Source: Streptomyces sp. 150FB
GTDB lineage: Bacteria > Actinomycetota > Actinomycetes > Streptomycetales > Streptomycetaceae
Direction: 5' to 3'
Assembly (NCBI RefSeq): GCF_000818195.1
Contig: NZ_JTHL01000001.1
Coordinates: forward strand, 906,394 to 949,807
DNA: 43,414 nt
The translations under genes were made by a program, and so were the position numbers. Numbering within the stretch: the first letter of the stretch is position 1; the number at the start of each line of letters is the position of its first letter. The notes beneath the pieces are model-generated. The model was not told where the DNA came from, did not search any database, and worked only from the letters and a program-made list of their open reading frames with translations. Below, in pieces: positions 34,526-43,414 of the stretch.

Positions 34526-34889
34526 CTCGAAGGACCCACCGTGGCGCGGCGTACGGCCGTCACGGGCACCGGGGCGTCGTGTGCGCATGGCCGGTCCCAC
34601 CTCACAGTCCGTCGGGTCGATCAGCGGCTCGGATCGCTCTTCACGTTAACCGCTCGGCCACCGTTGAACAATGACGCCCCGAACCACCGTTCGGGGCCAT
34701 CTGGACCCCGGGGACAGCCCGTTCGCGCCCGCCGCGTACGCGCCCGCGAGGCCGATTCTTCATACGAGTGAAACGATGCGGCCCGACCTGCGCCGCAAGG
34801 ACCGTCCTGCCGCTCGGAGCGGGCTCCCGACCGGCCGTCGGACTCGTACGCTCCCCCACCGGCGCGGCTCACCCGTCTACCGTGGTCGG

Positions 34890-34967
34890 GTGACCGCCCC
34901 GGTTCTGCACCGCAGACTGCATGTCGATCTGGCGCGCACCAGCGCGTCCCTCTGTTGGCGAGCCTGA
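34890..34967 (+). promoter_or_regulatory. Cys-codon leader peptide upstream of TauD-like gene
   Basis: A 25-aa frame from a GTG contains HRRLHVDLARTSASLCW before its stop. It matches the same leader pattern as the minus-strand frame at 34448-34525 and has the same length. Its Cys is again a TGT. It ends 67 nt before the TauD-like start, a usual distance for a leader that regulates the next gene. Confidence 0.75.
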
Positions 34968-35034
34968 CACCCTTCGCCACGCCTCCGCTCCGGTCGGCGT
35001 GCGCTGTCCGCACGAGAACGTGAGAGGGATGGGC

Positions 35035-35829
35035 ATGACCACTGTCACCAGCTTCGACATACGGCGCGCCGGACCGCGATTCGGCGCCGAGGTGTTCGGC
35101 GTCGACCTGACGGACACCGTCGACGACAACACCGCCGACCAGCTTCGCCAGGCCTTCCGGGACCACAAGGTGCTGGTGTTCCGGAACCAGAACCTGACGC
35201 CCGACCAGCACGTGCGGGCCGTACGTATCTTCGCGGAACCCTTCGACCACCCCACCGCGGCGAGGGACGCCGCCAACCCGCTGGTCTACCCGTACAACGT
35301 CCGGCAGACCGGCAAGGCGAGCACCTGGCACATCGGCGGGCTGTGGCGGACCCCCGTGTTCGCCATCGAATCACTCACCTACGAGGAGGTGTCGCCGCTC
35401 GGCGGACACACCCTGTGGGCGGACCTCCAGACGGCGTACGACGACCTGTCGGAGCCGTTCAAGGTGCTGCTCGAATCGGTGAGCGCCGTGTACGACGCCG
35501 ACCCGGGGAACTACGCCCAGGGCGCCAGGCGGACCGGCGTCGGGGAGACCGTCGAGCACCGGGTCGTCCTGAAGCACCCGGCCACCGGGCGGAAGGGGCT
35601 GTTCATCAGCACCTCGGCGCTCAGGCTCACCGGTGTCACGCCCGAGGAGTCGAAGACCCTGCTCGACCACCTGCTCAGGCACGCCTCTTCGCCGGACTAC
35701 ACGATCCGGTTCGGCTGGAACCCCGGGGACTTCGTGCTGTGGGACAACCAGGCGACCTGGCACTACGCCGTGGACGACTACGGCGACGGCGCCCGCGTGT
35801 ACCGCAAGGTCATCGGCGTGGAACGGTAA
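35035..35829 (+). CDS. TauD/TfdA-like Fe(II)/2-oxoglutarate enzyme with HxG in place of HxD
   Basis: The protein has 264 aa; I chose the ATG at 35035 because GAGAGGG lies 6 nt upstream. It has full TauD length and pattern: GAEVFGVDLTD near the start, GGHTLWADLQTAYDDL, and the C-terminal WDNQATWHYAVDDYGDGARV with H243 as second-facial His and R257 for 2-oxoglutarate. The first iron motif reads TWHIGGLW: H99-I-G101, where TauD has H99-x-D101. Loss of the carboxylate ligand is the hallmark of Fe/2-oxoglutarate halogenases (HxA or HxG) and otherwise makes hydroxylases inactive. Its leader peptide and the cysteine-synthase-type gene downstream suggest sulfur metabolism. Whether it halogenates, hydroxylates or is inactive is open. 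Confidence 0.82.
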   Translation: MTTVTSFDIRRAGPRFGAEVFGVDLTDTVDDNTADQLRQAFRDHKVLVFRNQNLTPDQHVRAVRIFAEPFDHPTAARDAANPLVYPYNVRQTGKASTWHIGGLWRTPVFAIESLTYEEVSPLGGHTLWADLQTAYDDLSEPFKVLLESVSAVYDADPGNYAQGARRTGVGETVEHRVVLKHPATGRKGLFISTSALRLTGVTPEESKTLLDHLLRHASSPDYTIRFGWNPGDFVLWDNQATWHYAVDDYGDGARVYRKVIGVER

Positions 35830-35846
35830 GGGGCCGCCCGCGCCTC

Positions 35847-35876
35847 AACCCCGGGTGCCCGAACCCCGGGTGCCCG
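35847..35876. repeat. 15-bp perfect tandem duplication
   Basis: AACCCCGGGTGCCCG occurs twice head to tail between the TauD-like gene and the PLP enzyme. Each unit holds the CCCGGG palindrome, so alternative hairpins are possible. Confidence 0.9.
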
Positions 35877-35941
35877 GGAGCCTGGCCCTATCCTCCTCGT
35901 ATCGGCTTCGGGGGCCCAGGATCAGCGCAAGGAGCACAGCT

Positions 35942-36952
35942 TTGGACGTCCACGCATCCCTGACCGACGTGGTCGGCAACACCCCGTTGGTACGGCTCAA
36001 CCGTGTCACCGGCTCGGTGCCCGCACCGGTCTACGCGAAGTTGGAGTACGTCAACCCCGGCGGCAGCGTGAAGGACCGCATCGCGCTGTCGATGGTCGAA
36101 GCGGCCGAGGAGGCAGGCCTGTTGCTGCCGGGTGGCACCATCGTGGAGGGCACTTCGGGCAATACGGGCGTCGGCCTGGCCATGGTGGCCGCGCAGCGCG
36201 GCTACGGCTGCGTTTTCGCGATCCCGGAGAAGAGCAGCGCGGAGAAGATCGCCGTACTGCGTGCCTATGGCGCCGAGGTCCTCGTCTGCCCGAGTGATGT
36301 GCCGCGCGAGCATCCCGACCATGTGCACTCCGTGGCGGCCAGGGTCGCCGATGAGACACCGGGCGGCTGGCTGGCCAATCAGTACGACAACCCGGCCAAC
36401 CCGCGGGCGCATTACCGCACCACCGGACCCGAGATCTGGCGCCAGACCGACGGGCGGATCACTCATCTCGTGTCCGGCATCGGCACCGGCGGCACCATCA
36501 CGGGGACCGGCGAATACCTCAAGGAAGTCAGTGACGGCAGGGTGACGGTCGTCGGCGCCGACCCGGAGGCCTCGGTCTACTCCGGCGGCGACGGAAGCCC
36601 GTACTACGTGGAGAGCATCGGGCACTTCCGCCACCCGGAGACGGTGGACGACACCTGGCCGATGTCCTACCACCCGGAGGTGGTCGACCGGTTCGAGCGG
36701 ATCAGCGACCGCGACTCCCTGGGAACCGCCCGGCGGCTGGCCCGCGAGGAGGGGCTGCTGGTCGGCGGCTCCGGAGGTACGGCCGTGGCCGCCGCGGTGC
36801 GGGTGGCGGCCGGACTGACTCCGGACGATCTCGTCGTCGTGCTGCTGCCGGATTCCGGCCGCAACTATCTCTCCAAGGTCTTCGACGACGGCTGGCTGCG
36901 CGAACTCGGCTTCCTGGACAGCGAGGACTCCCCGCCGAACGCCCGCGTCTGA
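35942..36952 (+). CDS. Cysteine synthase / cystathionine beta-synthase-type PLP enzyme
   Basis: The protein has 336 aa. I chose the TTG at 35942 because AAGGAG lies 7 nt upstream. It is a fold-type II PLP enzyme: GNTPLVRLNRV, NPGGSVKDR with the PLP Lys K44, phosphate-binding EGTSGNTG and GIGTGGTITG, and a C-terminal GGSGGTAVAAAV loop. The segment FDDGWLRELGF near the end is typical of the catalytic domain of CBS, but regulatory CBS repeats are absent. It therefore makes cysteine or cystathionine from an activated serine or homocysteine. Placed 112 nt after the TauD-like gene, it fits use of released sulfite/sulfide or supply of cysteine. Confidence 0.9.
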   Translation: MDVHASLTDVVGNTPLVRLNRVTGSVPAPVYAKLEYVNPGGSVKDRIALSMVEAAEEAGLLLPGGTIVEGTSGNTGVGLAMVAAQRGYGCVFAIPEKSSAEKIAVLRAYGAEVLVCPSDVPREHPDHVHSVAARVADETPGGWLANQYDNPANPRAHYRTTGPEIWRQTDGRITHLVSGIGTGGTITGTGEYLKEVSDGRVTVVGADPEASVYSGGDGSPYYVESIGHFRHPETVDDTWPMSYHPEVVDRFERISDRDSLGTARRLAREEGLLVGGSGGTAVAAAVRVAAGLTPDDLVVVLLPDSGRNYLSKVFDDGWLRELGFLDSEDSPPNARV

Positions 36953-37008
36953 TCCAGCGGAGGCGGGGCGGCCGAGGGGGCTGCCGGACGACGGAATCGA
37001 CGACGGAA

Positions 37009-38880
37009 TCAGGGAGAGGCCGGTGCCAGCGACCCGGCGGGGCTCTCGGCGGCCCCGGCCGGCCTGCTGTCCCTGCGGACCAGCGCGGCGTAACGGCCGT
37101 CCTGGGCGAGCAGTTCGTCGTGCGTGCCGCGCTCGGCTATCCGGCCCGCGTCCAGGACGACGATCTGGTCGGCGTCCCTGATCGTGGAGAGCCGGTGCGC
37201 GATCGTGATCGTCGTACGTCCCTCGGTGAGCGAGTCGATCGCCTGCTGCACCGCGTGTTCGGTACGGGTGTCCAGGGCGCTGGTCGCCTCGTCGAGGATC
37301 AGGACGGGCGGGTCGCGGAGGATGGTGCGGGCGATCGCCAGGCGCTGCTTCTCGCCGCCGGAGAAGCGGTATCCGCGCTCGCCGACGAGCGTGTCGTAGC
37401 CGTCGGGGAGCGAGGCGATGTGGTCGTGGATCTGCGCGGCCTTCGCCGCCGTCTCGATCTCGTCGTCGGTGGCTTCCGGCTTGGCGAACCGCAGGTTCTC
37501 CGCGACGGAGGCGTGGAAGAGGTATGTCTCCTGGGAGACGACGCCGACGGCGCGCGCGAGGGTGTCGAAGTCCATGTCGCGTACGTCGATCCCGTCGATC
37601 AGGACCCGGCCGCCGGTCACGTCGTACAGCCTCGGTACGAGGTAGCTGAGCGTCGACTTGCCGGAGCCGGTCGGCCCGACGACGGCGAGCGTGGAACCCG
37701 CCGGGACGGTGAGGTCGATGCCGTGCAGCGTCTTCCCGTCCTTCTCGTCGTAGCTGAAGTCGACGTGGTCGAAGCGCACTTCGCCGTCGACCTTGCCGAG
37801 CGGGACTGGGCTCTCGGGCTCGGTGATGTCCACCGGCAGATCGAGGTATTCGAAGATGCGCTGGAAGAGGGCGAGCGAGGTCTGCATCTGCACGCCGGTG
37901 GCGAGCAGGCTCACCGCGGGCCGGAACAGGCCCTGCTGGAGCGAGACGAACGCGACGAGCGTGCCGATGGAGACGGCGAGGCCCTGGGTCTGGAGCGCGA
38001 GCCCGGCGACCCAGTAGATGACGGCCGGCATGGCGGCCATGACGATGCCGATGGTCGACATGCGCCAGCGCCCCGCCATGTTGGAGCGCACCTCCAGGTC
38101 GACGAGTTGCTCGGACTCGTCGGAGAAGGCCTTGGTGAGCGAGTCGGAGCGGCCCATCGTACGGCCGAGCAGGATGCCGCTCACGGACAGCGACTCGGTG
38201 ACGGTGGCCGCCATGGTGGCCATCTGCCGCTGGCGCTGTGTGGTGATCTTCTTGCGCTCGCGGCCGACCCGACGGCTGATCCACACGAAGACCGGCAGCA
38301 GCAGCATCGAGACGATCGTGAGCCGCCAGTCGAGCGCGATCATCGCGACGACGGTGGCGACGACCGAGGTCAGGTTCGAGACGAGGGAGGTCGCCGTCGA
38401 GGTGACGGTGGCCTGCATGCCGCCGATGTCGTTGGCGATACGGGACTGGACCTCACCGGTCCTGGTCCTGGTGAAGAAGGCGAGCGGCATGCGCTGCAAC
38501 TGGGTGTACACGGCGGTGCGCAGGTCGTGCATGACGCGCTGGCCGACCGTGGTGGAGATCAGGGTCTGGAGCACGCCGAAGACGCTGTTGACCACGGCGG
38601 TCGCGATCATGCCGAGCGCGAGCAGGCTGAGCAGCCCCGTACGGCCGTGCGGGATCGCGACGTCGAGGATCTCCCGGAGGAGGAACGGCGAGGCCACCGA
38701 GACCAGTGACGAGGCGGCGACGAGCAGCCCGACCAGGCCCAGGCGCGCGCGGTAGGGGCGGAAGAGGCCGAAGATGCGCCGCAGTTCGGCGGGCGGCTCC
38801 GGCTGCGCGCTGGTCTTGGCCTTGCGAAGTGGGTCTTCGGGGCGTGGCGAGGGCGTCCAGGTGGACAGTACGGATTTCAT
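37009..38880 (-). CDS. ABC exporter (membrane + ATPase fused)
   Basis: The protein has 623 aa. The ATG at 38880 has AAGGAG just upstream. A six-helix type IV transmembrane domain (about 45-345) is followed by an ATPase domain. The ATPase motifs are Walker A VGPTGSGKST, Q-loop VSQETYLF, signature FSGGEKQRLAIAR, Walker B VLILDEATSALD and H-loop TIAHRLST. All motifs are intact, so a homodimeric multidrug or lipid exporter is likely. It is divergent from a MarR regulator across an 89-bp region that contains an operator-like inverted repeat over its promoter, so induction by a drug-like ligand is the obvious model. Confidence 0.93.
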   Translation of the reverse strand: MKSVLSTWTPSPRPEDPLRKAKTSAQPEPPAELRRIFGLFRPYRARLGLVGLLVAASSLVSVASPFLLREILDVAIPHGRTGLLSLLALGMIATAVVNSVFGVLQTLISTTVGQRVMHDLRTAVYTQLQRMPLAFFTRTRTGEVQSRIANDIGGMQATVTSTATSLVSNLTSVVATVVAMIALDWRLTIVSMLLLPVFVWISRRVGRERKKITTQRQRQMATMAATVTESLSVSGILLGRTMGRSDSLTKAFSDESEQLVDLEVRSNMAGRWRMSTIGIVMAAMPAVIYWVAGLALQTQGLAVSIGTLVAFVSLQQGLFRPAVSLLATGVQMQTSLALFQRIFEYLDLPVDITEPESPVPLGKVDGEVRFDHVDFSYDEKDGKTLHGIDLTVPAGSTLAVVGPTGSGKSTLSYLVPRLYDVTGGRVLIDGIDVRDMDFDTLARAVGVVSQETYLFHASVAENLRFAKPEATDDEIETAAKAAQIHDHIASLPDGYDTLVGERGYRFSGGEKQRLAIARTILRDPPVLILDEATSALDTRTEHAVQQAIDSLTEGRTTITIAHRLSTIRDADQIVVLDAGRIAERGTHDELLAQDGRYAALVRRDSRPAGAAESPAGSLAPASP

Positions 38881-38912
38881 GGGCTCCTTCGGGGAACTCG
38901 GCGACCTTGGAG

Positions 38913-38963
38913 AGCATAGCTCACTGTTACCTATGTACACAATGAGCGCTGTCCTGCTAATAT
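38913..38963. promoter_or_regulatory. Divergent promoters with MarR operator-like inverted repeat
   Basis: For the ABC gene (minus strand), TTGTGT (38937-38942) and TATGCT (38913-38918) are 18 bp apart. For marR (plus), TAATAT at 38958-38963 serves as -10 only 6 nt before the ATG, so the mRNA is probably leaderless. An inverted repeat with 9-bp arms, GCTCACTGT (38919-38927) and ACAATGAGC (38939-38947), one mismatch, lies across the ABC promoter spacer and -35. Confidence 0.65.
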
Positions 38964-38969
38964 TCCGGC

Positions 38970-39413
38970 ATGAGCACCCCCGACGCCGACGGCATGCTGG
39001 CCGAGCAGCTCCTGCGGCTGACCCGGCGGATCCACCGCATCCAGAAGCAGCAACTGGAGCCGATCGGCATCACCCCCGCGCAGGCCCGGCTGCTCCGCAC
39101 GGTCGCTTTCTACGACCGGCCCCCCCGAATGGCCGATCTCGCGGAACGTCTCGAAGTGGTGCCCCGCGCCGTCACCAGCCTCGTCGACGGCCTGGAGGCG
39201 AGCGGCTGGGTGCGCCGGGCCCCGGACCCGACGAACCGCCGGGTGATACGGATCGAGCTGACCGATTCGGGCACGGCCACGCTCAGATCGCTGCGTACGG
39301 CCCGCCGTTCGGCCGCCGAGAGCGTCCTCGCCCCTCTGACCGCCGAACAGCGCGAGGTGCTCGGCGGGCTGCTGTCCACCCTGGTCGACGGCGGCGCCCG
39401 GCTCCCCCGCTGA
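38970..39413 (+). CDS. MarR-family transcription regulator
   Basis: The protein has 147 aa, a usual MarR length. The winged helix-turn-helix reads MADLAERLEVVPRAVTSLVD, then GLEASGWVRRAPDPTNRRVI, with the DxRxx wing (DPTNRRV) of the family. N- and C-terminal helices would form the dimer. There is no ribosome binding site; a -10 box ends 6 nt before the ATG, which fits leaderless translation. It probably represses itself and the divergent ABC exporter from the operator between them. The heterodimeric exporter genes 123 nt downstream could be controlled as well. Confidence 0.9.
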   Translation: MSTPDADGMLAEQLLRLTRRIHRIQKQQLEPIGITPAQARLLRTVAFYDRPPRMADLAERLEVVPRAVTSLVDGLEASGWVRRAPDPTNRRVIRIELTDSGTATLRSLRTARRSAAESVLAPLTAEQREVLGGLLSTLVDGGARLPR

Positions 39414-39536
39414 CCCGTACACGTACGCCGTCCGCAGGCTCGTTCCGTGTCTCTCACCCGTAAAAGCGATTGCCCTTGACTGTGAAAAAGGGCGAACCTT
39501 GCACGGTTTGGGCCACTACACCAGTCATGGGACGTC

Positions 39537-41347
39537 ATGCAGATTCGCGATCTTCCGTACGCCGACCCCGGTATCCCCGACGCCAGGTCGGGTCCCCGGT
39601 TCCTGTGGTGGCTCGGGCGAGGTCAGCTCCGCGGCCAGCTCAAGGCAGTTGCCTGGGGCCTGCTCCACCATCTCGGCGTCGCCGGGCTGCCGGTCGGGGC
39701 CGGGATCGCCGTCCAGTCCGTCGTCGACCGCTCCGGCGGCCGGCTCGCGCTCGCCGGCGGGCTCATCGCCCTGTTCGGTGTCGCCATCGCCGTCGGCGAC
39801 ACCATGCTGCACCGGGTGGCGGTCACCAACTGGATCACCGCCGCCGCGAGGCTCCAGCAGCTCCTGGCGCGCAAGACCGCCGAGCTGGGCTCGGCGCTGA
39901 CCCGCAGGGTCGCGGCCGGCGAAGTGGTCGCCGTATCGACCGGTGACGTGGAAAAAATTGGCTGGTTCGTGGAGGCGGTCTCCCGCTTCCTCGCCGCCGC
40001 CGTCGCGATCGTGCTGATCTGCGTCGGACTCGTCATCTACCTGCCCGCACTCGGCTGGGTGGTGGCCGTCGGCGTACCGGTGCTCGCTCTCGCCGTACTC
40101 CCGCTGCTCCCCTACGCCACCGCGCGCGCCGACGTCCAGCGCGAGAAGGCGGGCAAGGCCACGGAGCTGGCGTCGGACACCGTCGCCGGGCTGCGGGTGC
40201 TGCGCGGGATCGGCGGTGAGGAGCTGTTCCTCGGCCGCTACCGCACCGTGTCGCAGGAAGTGCGTACGGCGGCCGTCCGCAGCGCCCGCATGTGGTCGCT
40301 GATCTCCGCCGTCCAAGTCCTGCTGCCGGGCATCATGCTGATCTCCGTGGTCTGGTACGGCGCGAACCTCGCCCTCGACGGCCGCATCGGCGTCGGTGCG
40401 CTTGTGACCGTCTACAGCGCGGTGACCCTGATGCTGTTCCCGCTCAGCCAGTTCGAGGAGATCGCCATGGCGTACTCCTTCTCCCGCCCCTCGGCTAAAC
40501 GCGCAGCGGCCGTCCTGGCGCTGGAGCGTACGGCGCACGACAGCGAACGCGGAAGCCTGGGCGCCACCGCCGACCTGCCGACCGGCGACCTGTACGACCC
40601 GGCGACCGGACTGCTCGCGCCTGCCGGGCAGTTGACCGCCGTCGTCTGCGGCGACCCGGACGCGGCGGGCAAGCTCGCCGAACGCCTCGGCGGACACGCC
40701 ACCGACGACGAGCGGACCGCATCCGTACTGCTCGGCGGTGTGGCCCTGGACGACCTGCCGCTGGACGCGGCGCGCACCAGCGTCCTCGTCCAGGACAAGG
40801 ACCCCGTCCTGCTGTCGGGGACGCTCGCCGAACTCCTCGACGTACCGGCGTCGGGCGCCGTCGACCCGGCCAAGGCCCTGGCCGCCGCGCAGTGCGAAGA
40901 CGTCCTCGACGCGCTGGTCCAGGCGTCGGTGGACGGCAGCGGCGACCCGATGCGCTCACGGATCACCGAACGCGGCCGCTCGCTCTCCGGCGGCCAGCGG
41001 CAGCGCCTCGCGCTGGCCCGCTCGCTGGTCACCGACCCGGAGGTGCTGGTGCTCGACGAGCCGACCTCCGCCGTCGACTCCCACACCGAGGCGCGGATCG
41101 CGGAGAGCCTGAAAACGCTGCGGGCCAGCCGTACGACCGTACTGTTCGCCTCCTCGCCGCTGCTGCTCGACCGCGCGGACCGGGTGGTGTTCGTCCTGGA
41201 CGGCGCGGTCGCCGCGGTGGGCCTCCACCGAAGGCTCGTCTCCGACGACCTCCGCTACCGCGCCGTCGTCACCCGCGAGACCGAAGAGGCCACAGTGGCC
41301 CCTGTGCCGGTCCGCGACCAGACCCGCGACCAGATCGAGGAATCCGC

Positions 41348-41351
<4 letters not shown>
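39537..41351 (+). CDS. ABC exporter subunit A with degenerate Walker A
   Basis: The protein has 604 aa: six-helix transmembrane domain (about 30-320) plus ATPase domain. The Walker A position reads CGDPDAAGKL (about 371-380), where the Ser/Thr after Lys is lost. The H-loop His is missing too (VLFASSPLLL instead of IAHRL). The signature LSGGQRQRLALAR (483 on) and Walker B VLVLDEPTSAVD are intact. Its stop overlaps the next ABC gene by ATGA. It is half of a heterodimer in which this chain supplies the signature helix for the partner's ATP and not a normal site of its own. The substrate is unknown; such pairs in Streptomyces export peptides, lipids or drugs. Confidence 0.9.
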
Positions 41352-43129
<1,778 letters not shown>

Positions 43130-43414
43130 GCTATGGCGCCGGCGGCCCCGTTGACGCGTTCGGTGTGCGCCGGGTTCGTCTCGCGGACGCGGTTGTGGTG
43201 CGCGGCCGTTGGTTGCGGTTGTTGACGGGGTTCGCTCCGGGGTGGAATCCGGGATGCACGATTTACGGCGCCGTCACCGCGGTTGCCAGGTGAACGCGGT
43301 CGTCCGCCGCAAATCACGCGTTAGTATCCCGGACACCACCCCTGCGCGCCCCCCTTCACCTGCGGGAACGCCGCGCTCACTGTCCCGGGCGCGCCGTTAC
43401 GGGTCCGGCCACGG
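43130..43414. other. Window edge, no gene seen
   Basis: No supported gene lies in the last 285 bp. A TAGTAT sequence near 43322 could be a -10 element of a gene starting beyond the window, but no convincing -35 accompanies it. Confidence 0.4.

Noticed and set aside
43130..43317. Short open frames at the right edge.
   Set aside because: No start with a ribosome binding site and no family resemblance.

Overview
The window is high-GC actinobacterial DNA, most likely from a Streptomyces chromosome. The signs are strong G/C at third codon positions, GTG and TTG starts behind GGAGG-type ribosome binding sites, chains of ATGA/GTGA overlapping genes, and protein families typical of the genus. There are no rRNA or tRNA genes and no CRISPR array. 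All identifications come from reading the sequence; no database search was run.

Layout: (1) 1-3.84 kb: three translationally coupled genes, namely an unrecognised protein, a multi-zinc-cluster protein ending in a KH-like GxxG motif, and a von Willebrand A (vWA) protein. (2) 4.1-7.3 kb: heme oxygenase, an MFS transporter, and relics of an HNH-nuclease gene and of an IS5-type transposase inactivated by a 20-bp tandem duplication. (3) 7.8-13.5 kb: two divergent secreted glycosidases, one six-hairpin and one GH97, around an intergenic region with a LacI-type operator-like palindrome and a transposase relic. (4) 13.68-27.52 kb: an accessory island bounded by two 287-bp direct repeats (about 93% identical). 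Each repeat carries the last 17 codons of a yjbQ-type gene, and a decayed large serine recombinase lies just inside the right repeat. (5) 27.5-30.3 kb: YjbQ, a flavin monooxygenase, an MltG-like transglycosylase and a small protein. (6) 30.4-36.95 kb: two divergent transcription units for organosulfur metabolism. One holds MFS and two luciferase-like monooxygenases, the other a TauD-like oxygenase and a cysteine-synthase/CBS-type enzyme. Each is headed by a short leader peptide containing HVDL and a Cys codon. (7) 37.0-43.1 kb: an ABC exporter divergent from a MarR regulator, then a heterodimeric ABC exporter.

The most interesting part is the island. On the minus strand it encodes a Crp-like regulator, a membrane STAND-type ATPase and a 76-aa protein. 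Divergently it encodes a six-gene, nearly gapless operon: class III cyclase homologue, 138-aa protein, PP2C phosphatase, kinase-like protein, TerY-like vWA protein and small membrane protein. The last four form a TerY-P-type phosphorylation module on the membrane. The STAND protein and the 76-aa protein share an N-terminal TGDVSGT-x-VVG-xx-N-x-V motif that resembles the RHIM/bacterial amyloid-signalling core. The cyclase homologue and the 138-aa protein share a C-terminal G-x-VFAV-xx-G-x-Q motif. The 76-aa protein also has FAVQ-x-G-xx-H near its C terminus, so it could bridge the two modules. A Ser/Thr kinase and an FHA protein complete the island. I infer a stress or phage-defence signalling system; its function is unproven.
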